Source: Salvia splendens (lineage: Eukaryota; Streptophyta; Magnoliopsida; Lamiales; Lamiaceae). From it: a DNA stretch of 64,000 nucleotides. The notes beneath the pieces were generated by a model. It saw only the letters and a list, made by a program, of their open reading frames with translations. It made no database searches and had not been told where the DNA came from. Where the stretch lies: the NCBI RefSeq assembly GCF_004379255.2, contig NC_056033.1, forward strand, positions 19,770,209-19,834,208. Direction: 5' to 3'. Made by a program: the position numbers and the translations under genes. Shown here one piece after another: positions 49,769 to 60,803 of the stretch (position 1 is its first letter; each line of letters starts with the position of its first letter).

Positions 49769-52645
49769 TGTCACGGCCGCCCTTACTAAGGATAGCAAGG
49801 ACGGGGAAATTGCGACCAAGGGGAGGGACTAAGAAGCGGGGAAGAAATGGGAGACACAATAAAAGATTACACTTAATGCAAGAATCTAATTAACTCCCAA
49901 AAGAACATTTGTTTTAGTCTACAAAAAAAACATCTTTGTTTAACGGAATAAGCAGCGGATTAAAGTCTCTAAGCATTTGACATAATAAAGGACGACATTT
50001 AATATGACAACCCAATTAACTTCAAAAAGAAAATATTTTAGTTTATTGAAAGGTTAAGCAACGGACTTTAGTCTCAAGGTACTTAAAGTCATAAAACATT
50101 ATTAAATAGTGCGGAAGACTCCTAGCAATTTATTTCAAACATGGCAGCGAATAAACAAGTATTAAAGAGAGTCATGGGATGACGCCCATGTATGAAGACA
50201 CGGCGCATCCGGAAATCCCTAAAGCTCACTCAACATCCGCTGCAACATCCTGCTCAACCTGCACATAGGGAAAACATATGCAGGGCTGAGTACTTGTTGT
50301 ACTCAATGGGCTCATGCCGAAAATATTTTAGAACAGTTATGTCATCCATACCAGTGAACTCGAGTTTTACATGTAGTTAATAAATATCATCGAGAACACA
50401 AAAACATTTCATAGCCTGGCCAGGCAAACAATCTCCCCACTTTCTCAACAATCCAACAATCACATCATCTTTCCACAGTGCGACGAAAGTGTGGCCACAG
50501 TATTCACCCACGAAACCGGCCGACTAGCAAGGACGGCTCCTGATCCCACCAGTGTACACAACCTGATAGGGTTTGCGGCCCTACTCAGACCCAAATTCGT
50601 TTCACACATAGCCATATAGCCTAACGGAGTAAACTCAGACGAACTAGGCATCAGGCACACAATCTCAAACAAAACAATCCATGGCATGACATAATGCTTT
50701 AAACCACCCTTATAGCTCCACAATCATACTTTGGAAAAATAAAAGAGTTTAGTTAAAGAAAGCCCACATCGCTTGCTTAGACAACAAAATACACAACTCA
50801 AAAGCAACCCTCGTTCCTTGTGCTCACGTACGCACAACAACCCTTGTCAACACCACAACACAATCAGCCTTCCATCAACACCGAAACTCACTGGACGAGA
50901 ATACAATTTCTGACAGAACTGTGCAGTTAACTTTAAAAATTCATTAAAAATTCTTCTTTCTTAAAAAGAGGCTGAGATTTATACACAACACAGAAGACAT
51001 CTCAAATATACTCAGTTAAAATTCGTGCCAAAATAAGATCGTTTGGTCCGTCAAACACACGTCGGAATCTACTGTCCGAACACCACAGTTTTCATGCTTC
51101 ACAAATTCGAATTAGGGTTTATCTATTCATTCATCCAAACACGTATATCCATGCTTCCAACACATAATCATGTTTCAAAAAGATCTCACAACCATGTTCT
51201 CATATATTCACATATCATTCAGCAACGAATTATCTACAAGTTCATTCATCCACATCAATAAACGCATACACATATATTTTCTCATGTAACCCTCAATCCC
51301 AACCGATTAACATTGAGATTATGATCTCTACACTCACTATATGCATGAGGGAATCAAGAACAAGGATTCAATGGAAAGGATGAGGAAAAGAATTCAATTA
51401 TACCTTTATTGATCAAAACAAACGGTAGAAATGATAATTGATGCGATTCTTCGGTGAATCTTGAAGTTCCAACTCCAAATTGATGCAAGAACAAATGATT
51501 GATGATGGATTTTTGGATAGGATGAAGAGAGGGAGAAGGAGCATGTGGTATGAAGAGAAGAGAGGGGAGGCGTGAGTTTTTGGTGGCTAGGGTTAGGTTA
51601 TTTTAAATTTATAGTCTAGGTTTAATCACTCAAATAAAATAAATAAATTGTGGGGGAAATAAAATAAAATCCCACGATTAAAATGAAAGTAGGCGTGTGT
51701 TTTGAGGGGAGGGAAATTTTGAAAATTGCTATTTAATTAGCAAGGAATTGATTTGGTATTTAATTGGAGAGAAATATATTCTCAACTTAGGTAATAAAAC
51801 AATGAGTATTTCACAAGCAAGGGAACAAAATAAATTAAATCTCCAAGTAGGAAATAAAAAAGGGGCGTGTATTTTTGAAGCATGGAAGGAAAAATATTTA
51901 AATCCTCAATTAAATAGGAATAGGATTTAAATTTGGTAATTTTTTTATTTTATAGGAAAAGATTCCCATAAAATAGGTAACAAATAAATTAATTTCCACA
52001 AGGCAAATAAAGGCATATGGGCGTGTAGGATGGAAAACAAAATAAAAGGAAAATATTCACATCCCCAATGGATTAGACATACGTATTAATTTGGCACTTA
52101 TTTATAGAAGGAATTTCACAAAATAGGAAACAAATATATTTTCTTCCACAATAAGGGAGGGCCGAAAATTGGCTTTAATCTCCACAAGGAAATAATTCAA
52201 ATCTTAATTTAATTAGGGTGAGGAAACAAAATGTGGCATGATTTAATTAGATTTGAAATAAAAGAAGGGAATCAACAAGGCACCAATTAAATCAAAGAAA
52301 AGAATTCATCCTCCTAATTAGAATAGGGTATTTTTGAAAACACATAAGATTAGGTTATGATTCGAATTTCAGGTAGCACAAATTAGGGATAATTCGATTT
52401 GGATTTAATTTGAATAAATATCCCAAAACAATTAATTAAATCCAAGAAGAAAATATTTATTCCAATCATTGAAGGGGCCGAAAATTCCCAATGAATTTGG
52501 CTAAAACAAAATGCAAGATCTCATATTATTTCCCCACATTGGAAAATATAAAGTATATAACATTTCATTCCACATCACTCAAAACAATTTATTTCACATA
52601 ATCAACTCAATCACATAGGAACAAATAAATTTTTGGGATGCTACA
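49769..52645 (-). repeat. T1 5' LTR, also abutting the T1' pol
   Basis: The plus strand begins TGTCACGGCCGCCC and ends GGGATGCTACA (2877 bp). On its left it is followed by primer site and leader (5' LTR role). On its right it is preceded by a purine tract and pol end (3' LTR role for T1'). Predicted donor AATAAAG|GTATAATTG (51404/51403) and acceptor TGTGCAG|GTTGAGCA (50259/50258). TATAAATTT at 51605-51613 on the minus strand. Confidence 0.9.
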
Positions 52646-54432
52646 TCCTTCCCCCCTTAACAGAAATTTCATCCCGAAATTTGATCGTCTCACATAAATA
52701 ACTCGGAGTACTTTTCTTTCATTTTATCTTCTAACTCCCACGTGGCTTCCTCAGAGCCATGGTGTTTCCACAACACCTTCACGGATGCTATCGACTTGTT
52801 TCGCAACTCTTGCACCTTTCGATCTAGGATTGCTTCGGGTCTCTCCTCGTAGCTCATGTCGGGGTCAGGATCACTTCCTCTCGATGAATCACATGCTTGG
52901 GGTCGAACACGTACTTGCGCAACTACTACACATGGAACACGTTGTGCACGTTCCCAAAACTAGGAGGTAACGCCAAGCGGTACGCTACAGGACCCACTTC
53001 ATCGATAATCTCGTACGGCCCTACAAAACGCGGTTTCAGTTTGCCCTCCACTCCAAACCTTACAATTCCTCTCGTTGGGGATACTTTCAAGAATACTTTG
53101 TCACCAACATCGAATTTGATCTCCATTCGGCACACGTCGGCATACGACTTCTGTCTATCTTGAGCTTCCATGATCCTTGCACGGATTTGATGCACAATTT
53201 CGGTCATCTCCTTGATAGTGTCGGGTCCTAACATCTTTCTTTCACCAACCTCATCCCAGTAGAGTGGGGATCGACACTTCCTGCCATACAAGGCTTCATA
53301 CAGCGCCATATCGATCGTCGCTTGAAAGCTATTGTTGTAGGCGAATTCAACCAATGGTAGAACAGTCTCCCAACTTTCTCTTCGATCTAGGACAACGGCT
53401 CGTAGCATATCCTCAAGTGTTTGAATCATCCTCTCTGACTATCCGTCGGGCTGCGGGTGGTAAGCAGTGCTAAAGTTCAATTTCGTCCCTAGCTCCCATT
53501 GCAAACTCATCCAAAACTTCGACGTGAACTTCGTATCACGGTCGGATACAATGGTCTTTGGCACACCATGCAAACGTACAATCTCACTCACGTAGAGCTT
53601 AGCTAACTTGTCCGATCCATAGGTAATCTTAATCGGTAAGAAGTGCGCACTTTTAGTCAGTCGATCGATAATCACCCAAATTGCAGTGTTCCCCTTCTGT
53701 GACCTTGGTAAGCTCGTCACGAAGTCCATGGCTATATGCTCCCACTTCCATTCGGGAATTTCAAGCGGTTGCAATTTCCCATATGGCCTTTGGTGTAAGG
53801 CCTTCACTTGTTGACAAGCTAGACATCGTTCCACGAACGATGCTACGCCTCCTTTCATTTCGTTCCACCAAAAGCGTTGCTTCAAATCTCGATACATCTT
53901 CGTGCTTCCAGGATGAGCAGTGTAAGGTGTGTCGTGTGCTTCACTCAAAATATCATCTTTCAGTGCCTCGTCGTTCGGCACACATAATCGTCCATCGAAC
54001 GTCAAAGCATTGTCCGCCTCTTCACGAAAATGGTCATTTTTCTCGATTCTCACTTTCACACATGTCTCTTCTAATTTCTTATCACGTCGCTGAGCTTCTA
54101 TGATCTTGGTTCTTAAGTCTGGCTCAATCACTAGCGTCGCTATTATTCCTCCGGCTGTCTTGGGCACTTTTACTACCTCCAACTGCATCCTATCGAACTC
54201 ACGGATCAACGCTTCCTCTTGAGTTAGGAAAGAAGCCAGTTGAGGTTGGTTCTTCTTACTCAAAGCATCAGCCACTACGTTCGCCTTGCCCGGATGATAG
54301 TGAATACCACAATCCTAATCCTTCACGATCTCTAGCCAACGTCGTTGTCGTATGTTCAACTCCTTCTGCTCAAAGAAGTACTTGAGACTCCTGTGATCCG
54401 TATAAATCTCACATCTCACTCCATAGAGATGA
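52646..54432 (-). pseudogene. T1' pol fragment: RNase H end, integrase, chromodomain
   Basis: A second internal region of the T1 family on the minus strand, truncated at 54432 within the RNase H motif ([10 protein letters not shown]). It includes DALSKKNQPQLASFLTQEEA, the zinc-binding part [34 protein letters not shown] and the integrase C-terminus GPYEIIDEVGPVAYRLALPP. Stops: TAG at 54315-54317 and TAG at 53439-53441 (both shared with T1), two adjacent stops at about 52920-52926, and a frameshift near 52862. Unlike T1 it keeps the Trp codon near 53862. Directly 3' are the inverted repeat, purine tract and the LTR at 52645. Confidence 0.9.
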
Positions 54433-55870
54433 ATGCGCTGGCTGTAATGAAAAGCAGAAATCCCTTAACAAGAGTGAATGAAGAGGACATTGCATGTTGA
54501 TCTGTTAGATCCCTCTTTCTAGAAAAATTGAAGTCAGTTTGAGTGAAGTGAGAACGATGGAAAAGCCCAAACTTTAGACCAACTGTGAAGCCTTCTAAAA
54601 AGTGAGTTAAAAGCCTAGAGTAAAATACTTTCTACCAAATAGAGAACAAAGTGGCTGCCACTGGATGCTTAGAGGGAGATGACATAGGGGAGTAAGGACT
54701 AAAGGCAATAGGAGAAACCAGTTGAGCCTAATTCTTTTGAACCAACTGAACCTGCCTTATTGTTAGGGCACCCCTAGTTAACAAAGTAGAGCCTGTACAG
54801 AATTGTCCTTTCTTTTGAATCAACAAGAGTGGGGGCAGCTCACCAACTAGGGTAGAAAATAGGTGATGAACAAGGGTATAGAGAAAAAGAAAGGAAAAAA
54901 GAGAACAAAGAGAGGGAGTTATTGAAAAAAAAAAGTGAAGAAAAACATGGCAAGAGAAATTTATAACCTGGCCCAGAAAAAAAAGGAAGAGGAAAAATGC
55001 TAGAAAGAAAAGAATCAGGGCAAGACATCTTGTAACCTTGTCCGATGAAAAGAAACAGTTGAATAAGGCCAGAATAGGCCATGGGATATCTTTAGACAAG
55101 GGGCAACTATAAAAGGGAGGTTGGTCCTAACTTTTGTCCCTAAGTTCACATGTCCTTCACAGATTTTTGCTTACACTTCTTGAACTTAGAACCCCTAGCA
55201 TATTACAAGCCCTTAGCCGCATTACAACTAAATGAAAAGACCTTTAGGAACTTCTCTGTGTGAGTAGAACTCAAGGCATCAGTGGTAAGACAAAATGAAT
55301 GTGAGAATGGTCCTAACATTTCTGGTGAGGAATGAGTAACCTAGTGAATCCAACAGTTGGCTAGAGTAGGGGCTATCTTGACAAACTGACAGACTGATCA
55401 AATTACACAAAGAGGAATTTGAGACTGCAAAACAATTGGAGTGACCTTGAGCTTGTGGGGAATGTTGCCAAAAGTTCAGTCATAAAAATGTGAATGCTTG
55501 TTTGAATGTTTTATGTGTGTTTGTGTATGTTCTGTGTCGAGTCTAGAACAATCAGTCTAGTTTGTTCTTAATTCTAGGTGTCGGTCAAGGGAACGATGCA
55601 TGTAACTTGCCCCTTTTCTTTGGTTGTTACACTAATCGGGGTGGTAATGTTGAAAGAACTGGCCATTTAAGTATACAGCAGCTGAAAAACATCGGAGCGG
55701 CTAAGTGTCAGGGCGACTTGATCAATTCGAAAATGACGCGGAGAAACTGCCAGAATTGCTAGCAGACTGACCAGGTGAAGACAGACAGAACAACTGAACC
55801 TGGCAGCTGAGCTAGTTGATCAAGATGGAACCGACTACATGTACGTTTTACTAAAGGAGGTAAAAAAAGG
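54433..55870 (+). repeat. Athila A: 5'-truncated LTR and leader-like DNA
   Basis: From 54460 to about 54900 the sequence matches 58875-59330 (shared AAAAGTGAGTTAAAAGCCTA, GACTAAAGGCAATAG, CACCCC). The first 50-60 bases of that LTR are missing, so it is cut at 54432/54433. A TATA-like ACTATAAAAGGG lies at about 55107. No primer site was found downstream, so gag-pol and part of the leader appear deleted. Confidence 0.6.
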
Positions 55871-56105
55871 GGAGAATTCTAAAAATTTCAAATTTTGAAT
55901 TTTCACAAGAAGGCTAACCGTCGTTTACATCACTACAACCGTTCCCTCTTCCTCTTTTCCCCTTGACTAAGTTTTTCTTTTCTTTTCTTTCTTCCCATTT
56001 CGTATTTCACAACTCTTAGCAGCCACCACTCTCTCTCACAATTTACTCTCTCGCAGCTTCTGACGAAACCACTCTCCGCCACCACCAAACACCGACGAAT
56101 ATAAC

Positions 56106-58362
56106 ATGGATAAATCTTTAGCAAATGAACCCTCTCAGAAGGAGAACACATAAACTTCCTCCACCCGGATCAGAGTGAGAAAAATTCCCTCCACCCCACG
56201 ACCTGAGGTTGCGACGCATTCGATGCCACATGCAACGGTGCCGCCGACCGTCAGTATGCCTCAGCCACCAAACACGTCCACGAGCGAGTCGTATCTGAAA
56301 ATTATTAAAGATATGATGGGGAAGTTCAGCCCTGCCGGAAAGATAAACGGCCTTCTCACCCTAATGGCCGACGAGATCAGGAAGGAGGAGGTCAACCTTG
56401 ACCCAATTCCAGTCGGAGTTTACGCCAATGTCATAACCCTGACTGAGACATCCGCCGTACAAACCCTCGTCGAACAGACGACCTCACAAAACCCTTTCCC
56501 CATGATGGATTCCGCCAGAAACGATGGAAATCAAGAAGATAAGGCGGAGTATGAGGCGGAAGTGGAGGAAGGTGAGGAGGGGAACAACAAAGGAGACGAC
56601 GACATAGAGGCGGTGGACGGGAATGAAGGGGGAAACGATGAGGCAGGAAGACAGGAAGATGAACGGGGAAACGAAGAGGGTGAGACCATAGAGGAGCCGG
56701 TCGAAAGGAACTCTGTAGAAAAGGAAAAGGAAGTCGTTGTTTTGGAAGAGGAAGGATCAGAAGAGGATGAGGAAACCCTGCATGAGAGGGCAACCAGAAT
56801 AAACCTGAGAACTCGAAGGCTGTTGGAGATTGAAGAACCCAGGGACACGCTTTAGTAGGCTGAAACCGTAGCCTCCGAGGAGAGACAAGCATTAGAGTGC
56901 AAAAGGAAGGGGAAACAGATTGCAACCTCTAGCAAGAAGAGGAAGCCGCGCTAGGCCTCCCGGAGTGTAATCATCCTGGAGCCCATTACGGATCTTACTC
57001 GCTTGCCCTACAACCAAGAAGAAGAAGAAGGCGAAGAACAGGACGTAGATTAAATGGATACAAGTGAAAGTGAAAGGGGTGTACGAGAAACTGAGGGTGA
57101 CAGTAGAACAAAAACTGCTGGAGGCTATGGTGTATTTCAAGGACCCGAAAAAGAGAAAGGACTGTGCAGGGCGAGTAGCGGCCGGAAAGAAGACTAAATC
57201 AGGGACCATCCCTGAGGGGGTTGGAGTCGAATGATCAATTCCTAGCGTACATCAAGGCTATCAGTTTTGAGTGGCTCATAGGGCACTCACTGGTGGAGGT
57301 CCTAATAGACTCGGGGAGGGAGTTTTTTTACCTCTTTCCATTTTAAACACACCACCGATCTTGACGTAGATTCCATCTGCTCAGGGTGTTCAACCAAGAG
57401 ATGATGATGAGTCTTAGGGATTGGTCTCTAAGTCTGGGTCTTATAAGCCAAGAAGAGGATATGACAAAGGCATGAGCCAAGAGATAGATTGGCCATCCAG
57501 AGGATGCGGCTTCGTTCAAGACCAGCGTATCCAAAGGGACAGCCATCACAGACCACGTCCTACGGTTGGCAGAAGTCTTCTTGGCACACAACCTCCTTGG
57601 CCAGGCGAACGACACCATCACCACTCCGGAATTGAATTTCATTTGGTGCATGCTGACCGGAGTAAAGGTTCACCTAGGCTACTGGATTGCCCGTGCCTAC
57701 CACAAAATAGCCACTCACCCGGTCCGCCACCTTTACGCCTGCCATTTACTCGGAGCTTACTTACAAAGGAACATCAAAATGACGCTGGCCAAGCCCGGAC
57801 CCTTTCTTCAGATGTGCAACACCCCAGATTGGTTCGATATTGTTTTTTTCGTCAACTCGGAGCTTGTCAAGAGAGAAGAGTTGGATGCAGAGCAGGCAGA
57901 GGAGGTGCCAGTGATGATGGAAGAAGAGGGTGAGGTGAGACCAGCTCCTGCTGAGGCGAGGCCTACTGCCACTGTGGTGAGATTACAAAGGATGATGGAG
58001 GATATGCTTACCAAGCTGGGCGAGGCCACTTAGGTACAAGAGGGTTACTGGAGATCAAGAAGGAGAGAATGACGAAAGCCCTCTCCCTCATGGAGAGGAC
58101 ACTTATTTTGGGAGAAATGAACTCCCACTTGGCCCAGCACCTAACATCCTCCACCTCTGCATCCAAAGAAAGCAAGCCCTAGAAAGCCACCCCGGATACC
58201 ACCCCTGTTAGGCCATTGAGAAAGAGGAAGGAAACCATAACCACCACTGCCAGCCAACTAACTGCAGAAGAGTCAGAGGAGCCAGCACCATCGGCTCTCA
58301 AGAAAGTCAAGCTGGAACGATCCATGCAACTGACTCGACGGTTTGGCTCCCAAGGGAGCTAG
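56106..58362 (+). pseudogene. Athila-type env-like/ORF3 protein, broken (copy A)
   Basis: The first Met at 56106 (MDKSLANEPSQKENT) is followed by a TAA, and the frame stays open from there to 56855. The region reads RKIPSTPRPEVATH, then a helical segment SYLKIIKDMMGKFSPAG, then a very acidic stretch (56530-56790). After stops and frameshifts, 57566-58033 carries TPELNFIWCMLTGVKVHLGY and HLYACHLLGAYLQRN, which resembles the domain often found in the 3' ORF of Athila-like elements. The final piece runs to 58362 with basic PLRKRKE and ends RFGSQGS. This ORF sits between integrase and the 3' LTR in complete elements; its role is unknown, with an envelope-like function proposed. At least three disruptions. 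Confidence 0.6.
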
Positions 58363-58808
58363 AAAAAGAATTAAATCCCCCCAACCAAACTAAGTAAATT
58401 TTGGTTTCATGTCTTTTACTTTCATTTTTATAGTTCTTTCCTTAGGTAACTCATATGTGTGCAAGTATGTCGGCTTTATGTTTGTTCTGTATGTTCTTCT
58501 CCCACTTAGTCCAATGCTTGATCTAAGTGTGAGAAGTTTCTTGTATATAGCATGTGTTTTGTGTGGCCGTTTTTGTTCAATGTAAGTTCTCCCACTTAGC
58601 CCAATGATTGGTCTAAGTCTGAGAAGTTTATATGTGCATATGTTTATGGTGACTATAGCTGTATAAATGCTTATGTGTTGTCTTCTCTCAATTAGCCCAT
58701 TGATTGGTCTAAGTGAGAGAAGTTTGTCTTTTTCAGTTCCACCAGTTTTCCACTTCATCAAGTTAGCTTGGGGGCAAGCCAAAATGAACTGGTAGGGGGG
58801 AGAGTTAG
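58363..58808 (+). other. Athila A 3' noncoding region with three hairpin repeats and purine tract
   Basis: Three spaced copies of an inverted repeat (58496-58537, 58587-58627, 58682-58724) share the pattern TTCTCCCACTTAG, CCAATG-TTGGT loop, CTAAGTGTGAGAAG. A purine-rich AGCTTGGGGGCAAG and GGTAGGGGGGAGAG lie at 58766-58804, just before the LTR. Confidence 0.75.
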
Positions 58809-59410
58809 TGTAGTTAGGGTTTTCAAAATCAAATACTAGTTAGGTTTAGTTGTTTCTAGTATGAACTGGTCTGAAAAAAATCATGATTCCCTTAGTAAGA
58901 GTGATTGAAGAGAGGACACATGTTGATTTGCGAGATTCTCTCCTTTAATAAACCAAAAATTAGTTCGAAAGATGTAAGAACGATGGAAATGCTTTAATCT
59001 GAAAATCCTCTCTGAGGCCCTCTAAAAAGTGAGTTAAAAGCCTAGAGTGGAATACTTTCTACTTAAGAAAAAATAGAGTGGCTGCCAATGATGCTAAGAG
59101 AGAAATGACATAAGGCTGGAAGGACTAAAGGCAATAGGGACAACCAGTTGAGCATGATTCTTTCGAACCTGTGAACCAGCCTCATTGTAAGGGCACCCCC
59201 CTAGCTAACACTCTTGAACCTGATTTGTTTACCCCTTCTTTTGAAGCCATAAAATAAAATTTCATCTCATGTGAACAAGGGGGCAGGAGTGGGGCAACTC
59301 ACCAATGGGATAGAAGGAATGGGTTGAACTAGTGAGGGAAACTGAGAAAGGGGTGTGGACAGAAAAAAGAAAAAAATGTGTATATATAGAAAAAAATAAA
59401 GAACCAATCA
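58809..59410 (+). repeat. Athila A 3' LTR, truncated
   Basis: It begins TGTAGTTAGGG after the purine tract and matches the LTR piece at 54460-54900. It breaks off near 59410, where an unrelated LTR-like sequence begins. Confidence 0.6.
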
Positions 59411-59424
59411 GAATAAATAGGGCA

Positions 59425-59671
59425 TGTGATACGCTCGGATTTTGCATGATTTTAAGGCCATTATTTGGTCCGTTTTTAATGTCAAAGTTGCATTACATGT
59501 CCATTATTTGCATATTTGTCTATTTTGGTATTTTGACATGTTTTGTGAGAAATGCGCCTACTTGAGCCTTAAAAGGGAGTCAAAACGCGAAGTTGGAAAT
59601 TTGGAGCTGTTTTGCATATCCAGCGGCCCGCTGCAACACAGCCGGTGAAAGTCCGCTCTTGTATTTCTACT
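59425..59671 (+). repeat. LTR-like fragment starting TGTGATACGCTCGG
   Basis: The start TGATACGCTCGGATTTTGCA has the look of a Ty3/gypsy LTR beginning, but no partner or primer site is present. The sequence passes at about 59672 into Athila RNase H coding sequence. It is probably a recombination junction. Confidence 0.35.
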
Positions 59672-59861
59672 TGCTCTTCTCTTGTTAAAAGGGAATCCAA
59701 ACCCCGCTTAATCCAATGGGTACTCTTGTTACAAGAGTTTGATTAGGAAGTGGAAGACAAGAAAGGGGTTGAGAATAAGGTTGCAGATCATTTGAGCAGG
59801 ATAGTGCATGATGGAAATAGCGAGGAGGTGAGAGATCGATTCCCGGAAGAACACTTAATGT
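59672..59861 (+). pseudogene. Athila B RNase H end and linker
   Basis: A plus-strand frame reads ESKPRLIQWVLLLQEFD, a TAG, then EVEDKKGVENKVADHLSRIV and DRFPEEHL. This is the conserved region between RNase H and integrase in Athila-like pol. The coding sequence resumes after the insertion, near 60804. Confidence 0.75.
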
Positions 59862-60796
59862 GAATCTTAAGGATTCAATAAACATATGTTGCCCGGATTT
59901 GTTCTTGCAATAATATCCAATAACCCAAACAAGAAATATGACAATAAAAAGATGGAAAAAGAGAAGAAGATGATAAGTGTTATGATTTAGATTCAAGCTC
60001 AAGAAAGAAAAACCCAATGGCTACTTTCACAAACAAAAACCTAATGGCTCCATCAACTAGCAACACAAGAACTAGCAAGCATACCTTAACAAATAATCTA
60101 AGCCCGGCAATAGATTAAATGCAACCACAAGGGATTTTGGATAAATCTTCAATGATGAAGATGGGTGCTCCAATGGAGTCTTTGTTCTTCAATAATGTTC
60201 AAAAGTCTCCCCACAAAACCCTAGACATTGGTATTTATACAAGGGACTAAAAGTGCTAAATAAAAGAGACAAAAAGAGTCCAAAAACGCAAGTCGCGCAA
60301 CACGCCCGGTCGGGCATTTTGGCTCATGCAAAACGCCCGGTCGAGCGAACTTTCTGGAATTCGCGACCAAAAACTGACAGAACGCCCGGTCGGGCGTTTT
60401 TCCATTGAAAATCGCCCGGTCGGGCAATTTCTCTAGAATCCTCCAAAAGCACTATCTTCGTCTTCGAAAGGGCTTCGCGTGAGTATCTTGTACGCCCCAA
60501 TCGGAGTCCGGATGATAGAGTTATGACCATTATACGAAAGTCACGCAGTGAGGGGCAAATGACTCCATAAGAAATGTTTGGACGGGCGTCGCTTCCGTTC
60601 CCTCCCCCCACGAGGCCTTGAGCACCTTGACATGTCTCCACCCTCTTTTCGGACCCCAATCAACCCACGGCCCTCGACATCGTTGTATTTTATGATTGTG
60701 AATACCCGGATTCACATCATCCTCTCCTTCTTTGTGAAAGGATTTGTCCTCAAATCCGGTTCTTCAATTTTTCTTTGGGACACTCGGGTTCACATC
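59857..60796 (-). mobile_element. Inserted LTR with a short internal remnant
   Basis: A 7-bp direct repeat AACACTT flanks it (59850-59856, 60797-60803), and the Athila pol reads on across it. On the minus strand it contains DLRTNPFTKKERMM, typical of the 3' end of Ty3/gypsy pol, then a purine tract GAAGGAGAGGATGA, then an LTR from 60716 to 59859 (TGTGAATCCGGG...GATTCACA, 858 bp). The rest of the element is missing. The 7-bp repeat is not the 5 bp normal for LTR elements, so the mechanism is unclear. Confidence 0.6.
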
Positions 60797-60803
60797 AACA
60801 CTT

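Larger units (their letters stand above)
21396..52645 (-). mobile_element. T1: Tekay-type (chromodomain) Ty3/gypsy element, split by T2
   Basis: Minus-strand order: 5' LTR 52645-49769; primer site TGGTATCAGAGC (tRNA-iMet) at about 49766-49755; leader; accessory ORF; gag-protease (48353-46617); T2 insertion; RT-RNase H-integrase-chromodomain (28156-25453); purine tract; 3' LTR 25408-21396. The reading frame jumps exactly from 46580 to 28156 when T2 and one copy of its CACTA duplication are removed. The left flank is TTTAA. The right LTR is followed by another pol (T1') instead of a target duplication, so the unit is part of a recombined chain. Confidence 0.85.

Noticed and set aside
56431..56925. 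164-codon minus-strand ORF rich in Pro/Leu/Arg
   Set aside because: Shadow of the acidic plus-strand env-like ORF (GAG/GAA repeats read in reverse).
58490..58730. Spaced repeats considered as a CRISPR-like array
   Set aside because: Repeats are imperfect and self-complementary, spacers are not uniform, there are only three units, and the context is a plant retrotransposon.
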